A stretch of 64,000 nt of DNA from Bolinopsis microptera (lineage: Eukaryota; Ctenophora; Tentaculata; Lobata; Bolinopsidae), in assembly GCF_026151205.1 (NCBI RefSeq), contig NC_087072.1, forward strand, positions 25,197,799 to 25,261,798, written 5' to 3'. Positions 23,701 to 31,975 of the stretch are shown one piece after another. The position numbers and the translations under genes are program-made. Under the pieces are notes generated by a model, which worked only from the letters and a program-made list of their open reading frames with translations, ran no database searches and was not told the origin of the DNA. Position 1 is the stretch's first letter. Each line of letters opens with the position of its first letter.

Positions 23701-26700
23701 CTGGACAACAAAAAACACGTACCCCAAACCCAAACCTCTACATAAATCCAAACTGCTTTCAAAAACTTTATAGTTTCTCCCTCAATATCAACTTCTAGAG
23801 CAGTGATTATTAAGACGTGTTGAAGCGAGCTCATAGTGTAATGATAGTCGCAAGATTGTGATGTGGTTACTTTGGCTCACATCGCACCATTTCCACTGAG
23901 GTCATTATCTAATTCAATTAGAACGGTGATATGGTTGACTCAATTTATTTAATTGTCATGGTTTTCAATCATCGCGTATCTATTGGACCAGAGGCCAGTG
24001 CTAGGACTTTTACTTTTGTGCAGTGGTAGTATCGGTTTTATATAGCTCGCATTGTTGCACAGTTTCAACCCTCACATGTTATATATAAACACTATACTTC
24101 ATAAAAATTCAGGAATGTTACTTGAGGACACCACGACCCCCTACCCCTCTCCGGGCCCTGTAACGGATCCTAAAGATCCAACCACCTACTATTACCTGGG
24201 GACAGGAGCAACCTCCTGCATCATGCTCACCAACCTACTACTAGCTTTCACTGCAGTTTCTCTGAACTTAGTGGTGATAACGTTCTACTGGAGGAAGCTC
24301 AACAAGACAGTACCCTTTATCTACTTTATCCTGGGAGTCAGTGACCTGTGTACCGGTATCACCACACTTCTCCATTTCTTTACTTTCCTCATCTTCCTTA
24401 TCGTCCAGGCTGAGGAGTCAGCACCCCTTTTCTGGGTAGCTGTCCTCTCTTACTTCTGTACCATTATCTTCTTCAGGTTATCAGCGTTTGTGAGTCTGCT
24501 GTTCTCTGTGATAAGGACTATGAACATCATGTCCCCCTTTACCCGGATTAAGAAGAAAGTAGTGATGGTGTGTATCTTGTTTTATACCGGTATCTGGGTA
24601 TCAGTGTTCCTGGTTGAACTGGTTCTCTTCTCAACCTACAAGGAAGAGGGTCACAACCCTCTCAGCTCTGTTAACTTCTTCAAAAACACCTTCTACGAAC
24701 CTGGTCTCTTGAAGAGCATCCAACACGAATCATCAGGCAAGCCACTGCAAAGCAGGGACATGTTCATCTGGGCACTGTTCCTGACCATTATCCCAATAAC
24801 ACTGCCAGCAGTGGTAGCTGTGGTGCTGACAGGTTTTCAAGTGTTCTACCTTGTGAGGACTGATGGTCAGAGCGCAACAGAGAAGAGTGGGGCTAGGAAG
24901 AACAGGCAGGTTGAGATAACCATTATCATGATAACTCTCCTCTTCTTCGTCTGCTCTAGTTTCGCTCTTCTTCAGCCTGTCTACTGGGCTGACAGGATCA
25001 ACAGTCCAATAGAAAAACTGGACGCTAGAGACCAGTACCTTCTCTTCTACATATTTGGGTACGTGCCCATGTTCGTGAATGCTGCCCTGAACCCGGCCGT
25101 CCTTATTTTGAGAGGAGAGAACCTCCGGAGGTATTTTAAAGGCTTGTTGGGGTCACGTGACAAGACACATAGTGTTCTCATTGGCAACAGGGCTGCTAGA
25201 CCACAAGTTACTTTTAGATCTGGTGTTGAAGAGACTGCGAACTGAAACTGTGAGATGGGACACTGTTACAACAGGTAGTGCAGACTCCCTGGCTCTTATT
25301 GTTGCACTTAAATTGACATAACTTTATTCCTTGCCATCAATTATCTGAGAATTGTTATCACTGAGATAAGAGGTTCGTCTTGAAATAAGAATTCTTTACG
25401 ACTTTACGACTCAAAAATAATGACAGCAAAATTGATAGAAATCGTTTTAAACTTAAATGGTGATATTTATATTTAATGATAGTTCGTTGTTTTAACAAAT
25501 AATTTTACCTTTTTCAAAGAAAGGCCAGCCGTATCTCTGAATCAAGCTAAGATCCGTATGGGACTTTCCCCGGCCTCTGATGTACTGTTCTTTGATTTTC
25601 TTCTCGAAGTTGCAACTCTCTATACTGTTAACTGGTTGCAAGTCTTCACAACCTAATATCAGTGGACAGGCTTGAGGCGAACGCTTGCTGAATATGGGAA
25701 AGATTAGAAAATTGTAACATTTAGCTGCCACAGAAACGCAATCCGAGATTTTTTCTTATATCGAACTCAATGAAATTATATGTTTAAAGATTAGACATTA
25801 GTGTACAAAGTCTTGATATCAAAACATTTCATAACAAAGTACTCACTGAGCATTTAGGTTGAATTGAGGCAGGGCTCCCGATCTAGGAGAATCTCTCCCA
25901 ACAATATCTCGTCCTCTAGCTCTGTCAGAGCCTCCCCCAACACTAGCATCTGTATTGTTTCCTGCCGGACTCCTGTTTCTCCGTGAGTCTGCTGATATGT
26001 TGGCTGTTGAAATGCTTCCTGTAGTCGGTGAGAAGTCAGGACCTTGGGTTGGTCTGGCTGATGACGCCTCTTCTCCTGGTAAGGACTTCCGGGCAAAGCC
26101 TTTCACTATCACTTCCTCATTTATACAAACAGCCTAGAAGATAAGTCCTCGTTGTTGCTGTGATTGAGACTAAAAATCTGATATTTTTGGCAATGGAACG
26201 GAGACGGAAAGGGTCCAACCAATTCTTACTTTCTTAAGATGCCTAAAAATTGGTGAATTTGGGAGTTACCTTTTCACTGACGGTTTTCTGCTTGTACATC
26301 ATGACGTCATACACCCCTGTAACAGGATTCATACTGCAGATCTTGCAGACCACTATCGCTAATTTGATGGACTGCTTGATAAAGTTGATTGCAGCAGTGT
26401 CCCATGTTTCAGTGTCCTCCTTTTCTTTTGCTATCATCCCGTCTTTCATCTTTAATGTTACTGGCTTCACCTGGATATATACTGTCTCCGAATACTGAAC
26501 TTTAAAATAAATAAATGCAAGGTTTCAAATAAACAATGTTTATGATCATGGGATCCGAAACATCAGATAATAACAGATAAAAGTGTCCCTAAAAAAGGAT
26601 TACCTGCGTTAACTGGAACTGTAGTATTTTTGGAGGCCAGCGTTTTATCCCAAACTTCTCCGGGAGCAGCCGGATATCAGATAAAGGAATGTTGATAATC

Positions 26701-27631
26701 ATTGACCTTGTATCTATCTGTTTTGAATTGAGAGATGCATTAGTTGAACGTTATGGACATAGGACGGGTGTGGACTGTGGATAAACCATAAATTGGCTAA
26801 GATCAAAGATGTAAATAAATAATTATTTACACAACATTTTTGGAAATGTCAAAGCTCAAAGGTAATAAGAAAATTTCGATATCGTTTCGAGAAATGGGTT
26901 GATTTTTACATTTCTGATATGAAAAAGTTGAATGTTGCTATCTTTTCTTTTCTCTGCAATGTCTTTTCTTTTCTCTACGATACCTCGATAGTATTTCTGA
27001 TCTCTACTCTTGAAGAAGACAAGCTGCTTTAGCAGCTTATCGGGATCAGCCTGGCAAATTTTCAAAGTCACAAAACATATTTAGAATTACGAAAATGGTA
27101 TCTTTGAAATTGGATAATTTATCGTATCGTAGGTGTATAAAAGCGTGGCACAGTGACTTAATACAAGAAATGATCGGAGGAGAACCAGAGGTGTTACAAG
27201 AAGTACTAACCGCAGGAAGAGAGATGAAGTTGAAAGCAGCGTACTCATCAAGAGCCCGACAGTGTTCATCCTCTTGTTGTGGTGTCAGGTGTAATTCCTT
27301 GAAGTTAGTCTGGTGTGCTCGCTCCGCAGGTGATAAAATTCGAACATAGAAGAATCCTCCACTTGTCACCTAAAAGAGGTGGTTCTTAGAGCAGGGCAAC
27401 ATTCGGTATTCAGTTAGGATGTTAATTATATAAGAAAGTGGCAACACAATTTAGAAAATGTGACGTCATGACATTTCTCGCTGCACTGGTCCACGAAAGG
27501 TAACGATGATAATATTAGCTAACAGCAATTACCTTATCGACTCTGATTTCAACCATGTCACTGTTTTGAAGCAGTTGTTCCATCGTGCTGTTATTCTCTG
27601 CTTCATTTCCAGTTGATTTCATCCTTATCAT
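1622..27631 (-). CDS. TDRD12: TDRD12-like Tudor/helicase/ARM/CS protein, whole gene of about 36 exons
   Basis: TDRD12 (Yb/BoYb/SoYb in flies) acts in germ granules in piRNA biogenesis. Order of modules: N-terminal Tudor (25847-27631), helicase core (17423-25687), CCCH finger (17149-17313), Tudor modules (12133-17044), ARM-like repeats (10196-11900), CS domain (1920-2504), acidic tail. Splice phases agree across most junctions, so the blocks form one gene. The first coding exon is 27533-27631 or starts further upstream; two in-frame ATGs lie there (27631 and 27622). It is transcribed away from HUS1, which lies 0.5 kb upstream on the same strand. The intron at 2740-10195 holds a fold-back element, 12637-14919 a 50-bp minisatellite, and 20967-25508 a nested GPCR. 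At the 3' end a 35-nt exon (1824-1858) leaves the acidic last exon one base out of frame. A coding exon between 17796 and 18469 may have been missed. Confidence 0.88.
2877..10030. mobile_element. 7.15 kb fold-back (inverted-repeat) element with 6-bp target duplication
   Basis: The ends are inverted copies: a G-run plus TCAACCTCATTTTACCTC at 2877 and the reverse complement ending in a C-run at 10030. TACTGT flanks both sides (2871-2876 and 10031-10036), a plausible 6-bp target-site duplication. Inside are nested arms: about 2975-3430 pairs with 8755-9200, and about 4140-5180 with 6305-7210. A small hairpin sits at 5782-5905. The two 60-residue open frames at 3104-3286 (minus) and 8894-9076 (plus) are the same sequence seen through the inverted arms and are not genes. 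There is no transposase, so it is non-autonomous. It lies in the last large intron of the TDRD12-like gene. Confidence 0.75.
3775..3970. repeat. Degenerate repeat of about 60 bp inside the fold-back element
   Basis: Three to four diverged copies containing TGACGAGCTATGAAGTAATC and GACCTCATT-like blocks (3829, 3879, 3936). They have no counterpart in the other arm, so they were added after or outside the inverted duplication. Confidence 0.55.
10031..10129. repeat. 7-bp microsatellite (TTTACTG)n
   Basis: About 13 copies of TTTACTG directly abut the right end of the fold-back element. The first copy overlaps the element's target duplication TACTGT, which suggests the array grew from it. Confidence 0.85.
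10196..11900 (-). CDS. TDRD12: TDRD12-like gene, ARM-like helical repeat exons
   Basis: Exons in order: 11708-11900, 11409-11531, 10983-11213, 10731-10835, 10426-10553, 10196-10318. Residue pattern is that of armadillo/HEAT helices: DQDILDHLIRSLTHVISKS, EVFLGPLIDKLASPSALHAAVANLISAIG, ILETKCIVSLCELCV, KLLAVLHAIETLATAIT, ECLEKVLIVLARIFEVE, AIIDIVNSLDLDRPE, TLTILKKEGLAEWFKALR. Inside 10983-11213 a 33-bp in-frame tandem duplication gives TAITVGEGGATAITVGEGG, probably a lengthened loop. Human TDRD12 as I recall it has no such segment, so this may be an ancestral or lineage-specific extension. Splice phases connect it to the Tudor exons upstream and the CS exons downstream, the latter over a 7.45 kb intron. 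Confidence 0.75.
12133..17044 (-). CDS. TDRD12: TDRD12-like gene, two extended Tudor modules
   Basis: Exons in order: 16891-17044, 16564-16648, 16086-16403, 15803-15908, 15416-15594, 15172-15264, 14920-15046, 12501-12636, 12133-12269. The first module reads NRLYGRIMSVDPDPG, YSDKVQGWFND, then YRARVKSIRYN with GIIGQCLDTGSEG and LEAVYRFPARL. The second is a textbook Tudor core, WYRAEVLKTWHDKYHVYFVDYGNEDKAV split over 15172-15264 and 14920-15046, followed by LPFQAVRCKLADISP and a nuclease-like fold remnant (NLYTVKLSYTDDG). The intron after 16564-16648 starts with GC instead of GT (ACAG|gcaagc), a rare but accepted donor. The intron after 14920-15046 is filled by a 50-bp minisatellite that copies this exon's end. 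Confidence 0.85.
12285..12380. repeat. Duplicated intron segment upstream of a TDRD12-like acceptor
   Basis: A block of about 37 bp starting GATATCAAATGAGGGAG occurs twice (12289 and 12343). On the minus strand it lies just upstream of the acceptor of exon 12133-12269 and holds the pyrimidine-rich part, but not the AG itself. Confidence 0.7.
13080..14943. repeat. 50-bp minisatellite, about 37 copies, built from an exon end plus its 5' splice site
   Basis: Unit is 50 bp with few substitutions. On the minus strand each unit reads CCGTCTCATCTTTTAGAG followed by gtaatc, which is the last coding bases and donor of the TDRD12-like exon 14920-15046. The rest of the unit is early intron. The exon frame read into the array stops at the TAG inside the second unit, so only the exon-proximal donor keeps the protein open. 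Each unit also has TTTTAG two bases before the donor, an acceptor-like sequence beside a donor. Confidence 0.95.
17149..20966 (-). CDS. TDRD12: TDRD12-like gene, degenerate DEAD-type helicase and CCCH finger exons
   Basis: Exons in order: 20845-20966, 20595-20692, 20168-20296, 19222-19342, 18836-18969, 18470-18595, 17659-17795, 17423-17557, 17149-17313. Helicase landmarks are GRDGVLVFPPDNTLRTEL in place of Walker A (no GKT), PKILIIVPSCEDADLL (motif Ia region), TILIVTPDSL (Ib), VVLHKSHDLFTRH where DEAD should stand (motif II), QITLFSDVWLPVF for motif III, KTAILVKSRSE, then DVILHYDMPGS and AFNNRLSFL (motifs V/VI). Loss of the Walker A lysine and of DEAD implies no ATPase activity, as in human TDRD12. 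The finger is CPYLRQYGSCTARACSMRH, spacing C-x8-C-x4-C-x3-H. Between 18470 and 17795 the family alignment is short by about 40 residues. Confidence 0.85.
18699..18796. repeat. Two adjacent AT-rich palindromes
   Basis: Two neighbouring inverted repeats, around 18699-18750 (TTTATTTCG...CGAAATAAA with TACATAATA inside) and around 18755-18797 (TATTATTCTCAA...TTGAGAATAATA). They sit in the intron between two helicase exons. They could be small transposon remnants or hairpins in the pre-mRNA. Confidence 0.7.
18953..19070. repeat. 58/60-bp tandem duplication carrying an exon start and its 3' splice site
   Basis: Two copies, 18953-19010 and 19011-19070. On the minus strand each has CCACTACAG before GAATACGCACACGCGTG, the true acceptor and first bases of exon 18836-18969 plus a decoy acceptor upstream (exon would begin at 19027). 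The copies differ by a 2-bp indel and substitutions. Confidence 0.85.
19449..20206. repeat. 39-bp minisatellite, about 19 copies, built from an exon end plus its 5' splice site
   Basis: On the minus strand each unit reads ACACATTCCTTCTGACGGCAA followed by gtaagt, the 3' end and donor of the TDRD12-like exon 20168-20296. Two units carry a 3-bp insertion. The unit is a multiple of three, so long spurious frames run through it on both strands. In the exon frame the first unit continues GGC AAG TAA, a stop, so downstream donors cannot give an open message. Confidence 0.95.
21048..21107. ncRNA. Perfect 23-bp stem hairpin, possible small-RNA precursor
   Basis: GTAGTAGTTGTACAGCAATA at 21048 is answered by its exact complement ending ACAACTACTAC near 21107, with a loop of about 14 nt. 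It lies in a TDRD12-like intron. Such a short perfect stem could be a miRNA-type hairpin, a miniature transposon or chance; only the pairing is seen here. Confidence 0.35.
23262..23456. repeat. ACTACTACACT microsatellite
   Basis: About 195 bp of alternating ACTAC/TACAC 11-bp units with one substitution near 23443. The open frame through it (HYYTT repeats) is a by-product. Confidence 0.9.
24115..25245 (+). CDS. Rhodopsin-class (family A) G-protein-coupled receptor, intronless
   Basis: A 376-residue receptor from the ATG at 24115 (MLLEDTTTPYPSPG); an in-frame ATG at 24076 would add 13 residues. Seven hydrophobic segments are visible. TM1 has SLNLVV (N1.50), TM2 GVSDLCTG (D2.50), and the TM3 end has VIRTMNI in place of DRY with R134 kept. 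TM5 is WALFLTIIPITLPAVVAVVL, TM6 ITIIMITLLFFVCSSFALLQP, and TM7 ends NAALNPAVLIL, an NPxxY variant without the tyrosine. The N-terminus is Pro/Thr rich with no signal peptide. The ligand cannot be told from sequence; it looks like one of the lineage-expanded orphan receptors of non-bilaterians. The gene is nested, on the opposite strand, in the 4.5 kb intron that splits the TDRD12-like helicase. Confidence 0.85.
   Translation: MLLEDTTTPYPSPGPVTDPKDPTTYYYLGTGATSCIMLTNLLLAFTAVSLNLVVITFYWRKLNKTVPFIYFILGVSDLCTGITTLLHFFTFLIFLIVQAEESAPLFWVAVLSYFCTIIFFRLSAFVSLLFSVIRTMNIMSPFTRIKKKVVMVCILFYTGIWVSVFLVELVLFSTYKEEGHNPLSSVNFFKNTFYEPGLLKSIQHESSGKPLQSRDMFIWALFLTIIPITLPAVVAVVLTGFQVFYLVRTDGQSATEKSGARKNRQVEITIIMITLLFFVCSSFALLQPVYWADRINSPIEKLDARDQYLLFYIFGYVPMFVNAALNPAVLILRGENLRRYFKGLLGSRDKTHSVLIGNRAARPQVTFRSGVEETAN
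25509..27631 (-). CDS. TDRD12: TDRD12-like gene, N-terminal Tudor exons and helicase lead-in
   Basis: Exons in transcript order: 27533-27631, 27211-27369, 26984-27050, 26604-26717, 26270-26495, 25847-26133, 25509-25687. They read MIRMKSTGNEAE..., VTSGGFFYVRILSPAERAH, RDQKYYRGIV (Tudor core), PLSDIRLLPEKFGIKRWPP, then KPVTLKMKDG...WDTAAINFI and AVCINEEVIVKGFARKSL. The order and wording match the N-terminal extended Tudor of vertebrate TDRD12 (KPVTLHI, KWDNAAIQYF, KVCVNDDLV). The exon 25509-25687 ends with a Q-motif-like QRYGWPFFEK, which leads into the helicase after a 4.5 kb intron. Tudor modules in this family bind methyl-arginine on Piwi proteins; whether this one keeps the aromatic cage I cannot tell. 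Confidence 0.85.
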
Positions 27632-28115
27632 ACCTGTAGATTCAAGAAAGTTTATCAAAGTTAGGACTAGCTATTTATTGCACAGAATCTGAGCTTCTTA
27701 GCGAATATATTTTATTGCTTCTTAACGCAATTTTCGTTGAATAAGAAAAAGGACTCCTTTATTACTAAGGACTGCCACCAACAAACGATGCGAATAATAA
27801 GCAGGAAGAAAAGAAAAAATCACAAAATGGCGAATTGGGTAGAGACTATAAACGAATCACGAAAGTTTACTTGAAAAAAAGAAGAATAAAACTAGCTGTT
27901 TTCTTGAACAAGTTTGAAATAGAAAATATGCAATAAATTAGAATTAAATAAAATGTCATGTTAAAATGTGTACAAACAAACAGTTACGCTCCAAAAACAA
28001 AGCTTTCACCAAACTTTGTCCGTTTATTAATTTACTATCCGCACATTGTGGCAGTTCTGTAAAATACGCATCATGGCATTAGGTAATCATCACTTGAATT
28101 CCGATACACAATGCA

Positions 28116-31100
28116 TCAGCTAGTGTCGATGCTAGGGAGGTAATATTGTAACTGAACGTCGTCCTGTAGTAAGAAGAGCTGGAGAGCTCGGTTGTGTACG
28201 ATGTTACAGATAGCTTTGCTCGCTCCCATTCCCTGACTTTGAACGAACAGGAGGAGCTTCTTTATGTCCACTGTTACTTCCGCGCTTGCACGTGACGTGT
28301 CCACCTGCGTTGGGACAGGGGTTACGTATTAGTATATGGGCGATTTCACGTAAAGTAAATTACACTTAGCACAAAAATTTGGCCTTATTCTGACTCTCAA
28401 GCATTACACAAACATAACAGAATCATGATAAATTGCATGAAACATCTCCTATGTACTCCACACACAGCTATATTAAGATTTTTACTCCAACTGCTATGGC
28501 TTTTGAGTGAGGCACGTTTGAAAATGTAAAGTAAATTACAGGGCACAAATTGACATTCCTGACCAACGTGTATTGAAATCTCATTTCGTGCCCAGGTGTG
28601 AGAGTAAACATTTAAATATTTTTCATGCACACTGGCAAATGTCTTGCCTGTACTGGAAAGGGTTTGTTTTGGTAAATGGTTAATAGCTGTGTTCTGTAGA
28701 AGCCTTTGTTCCTTGTAAAGTAAGTTACTCTTTGGTGTCAAGTAGTTTACACTGTTACACAATCCTTTGATTTTAACTGTTTAAAGCTGCCCCTTTGTCT
28801 TTAATTCGTTTGCTAAGTGTATGAACTATGTAATATATGATTAATAATGATATATCAGTTTATCATAAGCCAATTAAGGGGGCCGGGGGGGCCTTCATCA
28901 AAATTTTCTCGAAATTGACTTTATAGTTGTTTCTAATAGAGGGGAGTGATATCTATCAGATGCGTTTGGTCCCATGGAAAAATATTGTTCCTAGACGAAA
29001 TTATGATCGGTCAAATGTCAGCGCTTATGTGTAATTGTATTGCGCGAGCGATTTTCAATTTTTGAAAATCTTGGACCTCAAAAAATCGTCAAAAAACGAG
29101 GTCCAAGATTTCCAAAATCGAATAAAATATGTTTAAAGGCCTATCTCAAAATTCTGTCTGGCTCATCTCTTTTAAATTATCTCTAGAACATATCCTGAAA
29201 GTTTCAAGGTGATTGCTCAAAAAATGTAGGAGAAGATAGATTTTTAGACTCGATTTTCAGGACACGTGATTGAAAATCGCTTGCGCAATACAATTACACA
29301 TAAGTGCTGACCTTTGACCGACAATAATTTCGGCTAGGAATAATATTTTTCCATGGGACCAAAAGCATCTGATAGATATCACTCCCTTCTATCAGAAACA
29401 ACTAAAAAGTCAATTTCGAGGGAATTTTGATGAAGACCCCCCGGCCCCCTTAATTGGTTGATTGATCCACTGATTGGGTCCACAGTTAGCCCAGTTATAC
29501 AGAGTAGGTAGGTGGGCGTAAATGTACGAATGTTTCCCAGCTCAAAAATTTGTGTTCAAGCAGGCCACTGGATTTTCTGTAAAGTAAAGTATTATTTTCG
29601 AAAAGTTAATTTTTAACCATTTTTAACCATTTTTATAGATTTCTTTAATGAAATTCTGACCAGAACCAATCTATTATCACTTTTAAATAACTTTTATTCT
29701 GTTTGACAATCGTTACTTGTTGTGTTTTACTACTATTACTGAATAAAAAGCATATGTGTAAATTACTTGACACGTAAATTACTTGACATGTAACTTACTT
29801 GACGCTGGTATTGACATGATCTGATATCTATGGATCTAAATAAACAAGTACATTATGTCTTGACATCAGAGTTAGCTTGTTTTAGCAAGATTTCAGCAAG
29901 AAATAACAAGAAATGTGGCCAGCAGAAAACTTTTTTGTTTTTTATGTATAGTAATTTACACTAAAAACAGGAGAAAGTAGAATAGCATTGCTCCGAATCT
30001 GCTTCAATTTTGAGTCCCAAATATTGCATACAGCTTCAGTGAAGTGGTATGCACCTTTACGGATCAAGAATTAATGAATATTACAACAATCTCTTTTTAG
30101 TAAACAGCTTTTATTATAGAGTAGTTTTGGCCTGTAAAACATGACAATTTATGGGTATTTTGAAAACGCGATAACACAGAAACGAAGTGAGATATTTATA
30201 AGCGGTTTTTTGTGTCTTACAGTTTATGATCTTCTCTTTCAGACTCCAATCAAAGCTAGTTTCATAACTGAAATTTATATTTTCCCCTCCTTGTTCATGT
30301 TTCATGAAATTGCCCATATAATATAATGAATGAATCACGAGCTGCGATCTTAGAAATTTAAACTATGGTAAGATCACCAGTCGACTGAAGTCGGTAATTA
30401 GAATCGGTCACGAGATAGGCAGCTTTAAGGGGAGAGAAAACAGTGCAGATAAAAACCTCAGAGTCAAGTTGGGGAATATCCAGATCAGTGAAGTAGGTTT
30501 TGGTGGTGACGAGTTCTGTCTTTACAGAAAGTGTTAACTCTCCGGTCCATGCTCCCCGTACTGTCACGTGATTACTCAGATTCTTGATCCGTTCCAGTAC
30601 CTAAACATGTGAGAAACGTCAGAGAAGAAAATCTTAACTTGAGGTGATACTGAAAGGAAATGAGCAGAGAAAGCCGGAGTTTCTACCCACCAAAAACAGA
30701 AAGAGAGGTCCACTAGCCTTGCACTTACATTTCTGAGTCTTTTTAGAGGAGGAAGGTAGAAAGATATGTCAAACTCGGGCATACCAGGTTCCTCGTACTC
30801 GGCCCAGTGTGTTAGAGGTATCAAGTGTACTGGCACGTCGTGTGTTACTAACCTCTGTATTCCTGAACCACCTGCCCAGATGGCTCATTAGAGATTTAGA
30901 GGTATGCTATGATATCATCTGCTTTCTACTCATATTCTTTTGTTGGAATTAACAATCTCTTTCACCGACAAACTCTGTTCCTTTTATAGTTTTATTAATT
31001 GTACTAAAAATGATTAACTAGAAAGTATTGAAACAAAAGAGTTACCAGGGCTAGGAAGCGCTATTTCAACACTCAGACAAGCAGACTGTTTCTTAGCTAA

Positions 31101-31659
31101 CTTGATTTTAACAGAGGAAGCGTTCATAGTGTTACACAGAGACTTGGAGAGGTTCTCGGGGCTGACACTCATCAGGATGGCACCCTTATCATCTTTACCC
31201 TCTATACGGTACTCGTCGAAGAAGCTACTCTGTGTTACCTAAAATTAGAGTGGGGATTTGGTTTCGTTAAATTATTATATACACAACATTATTGAGCAAA
31301 ACAACAAGTTGTATCCGAAACTTGCCAAAAATAAGAAAATATAACTAAAATATTCTCTAGAATCACTACCGTCTGCACAAAAAGTCGACTGAATTAAAGG
31401 AACTTTTAAACTTTTTTAAGGTGCAGCAAGAAAATAAGAACTTATAGAACATTATATTCTTTAAATCAGAATTATCAAGAACACCCACCTCACACCAAAT
31501 AGTAGTTCCACCGCAAACAAGCCTGTCATTCAGAATAAAATACATCTTATCCTCAGTCAGCTTCAAACAACATGTCTTACAGAACTTAGACACTGCGCTG
31601 ATAATGTTCTGTAGCTGAGTTATAGATTGAACATCGAACAGCTTCGCTTTGAATCGCAT
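28116..31659 (-). CDS. HUS1: HUS1 checkpoint clamp component
   Basis: HUS1 forms the 9-1-1 clamp with RAD9 and RAD1, a PCNA-like ring loaded at damaged DNA to activate ATR. Exons in order: 31489-31659, 31046-31238, 30729-30862, 30457-30600, 28116-28314. Residues: MRFKAKLFDVQSITQL, CLKLTEDKMYFILNDRL, GGTTIWCE, VTQSSFFDEYRIEG, LVTHDVPVHLIP, FDISFYLPPLKRLRN, VLERIKNLSNHV, LSVKTELVTTKTYF, ending AICNIVHNRALQLFLLQDDV and LQYYLPSIDTS. Every block matches the human protein in order and the total length is about normal (about 280 residues). The last intron (28315-30456) is large and carries a fold-back element at 28872-29454. Confidence 0.95.
28872..29454. mobile_element. Fold-back miniature element with about 190-bp inverted arms
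   Basis: The left arm begins CCAATTAAGGGGGCCGG at 28869 and the right arm ends with its complement at 29456. The arms run about 190 bp with roughly nine in ten positions matching. A second smaller palindrome sits between them (GGACCTCAAAAAATCG near 29073). No coding capacity; it lies in the last HUS1 intron. Confidence 0.8.
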
Positions 31660-31799
31660 CTTTAGCTGAGATGGACTTTACTCTTGATCATGTTGCATAC
31701 ATTACTGGTAGTTTGTAACTTGTTTTAAATTTCGGTTTTTTGATATTCTTTAAATCAATCATGATAATATTATATAAGACAGCCTGCAGCCATGATTTG

Positions 31800-31975
31800 A
31801 GACCGTTCTTTCAGCCATTTTAATTTTTCGTTCTATTCGCCATATATTTGAACAATGTCTGATCATTCAATTTTAACCAATAATTTGCGAAAATATGTAG
31901 GTACCAACAGTTTTATTGCTAGTTAGAAATGAAAATAGTTTTTGAACTAGAAAATGATAACATAAAAATGGGCTT
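31800..31975 (-). pseudogene. 5' remnant of a third copy of the NERD/helicase gene
   Basis: About 120 bp (CAGCCATTTT... then CAATGTCTGATCATTCAATT and GTTTTTGAACTAGAAAATGA) closely match the promoter/start region of the two downstream copies (37738-37880 and 41712-41850), including the CAT that is the start codon on the minus strand. The coding body is gone; a LINE fragment follows. Confidence 0.75.

Larger units (their letters stand above)
20967..24075. other. Intron of the TDRD12-like gene upstream of the nested receptor
   Basis: No exon recognised. It holds a perfect 23-bp hairpin at 21048-21107, five copies of GTTTTACC around 21821-21859, and a trinucleotide-like ACTACTACACT microsatellite at 23262-23456. 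The 300 bp before 24076 presumably include the receptor promoter, but no clear motif stands out beyond a TATATAG-like stretch near 24040. Confidence 0.5.
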
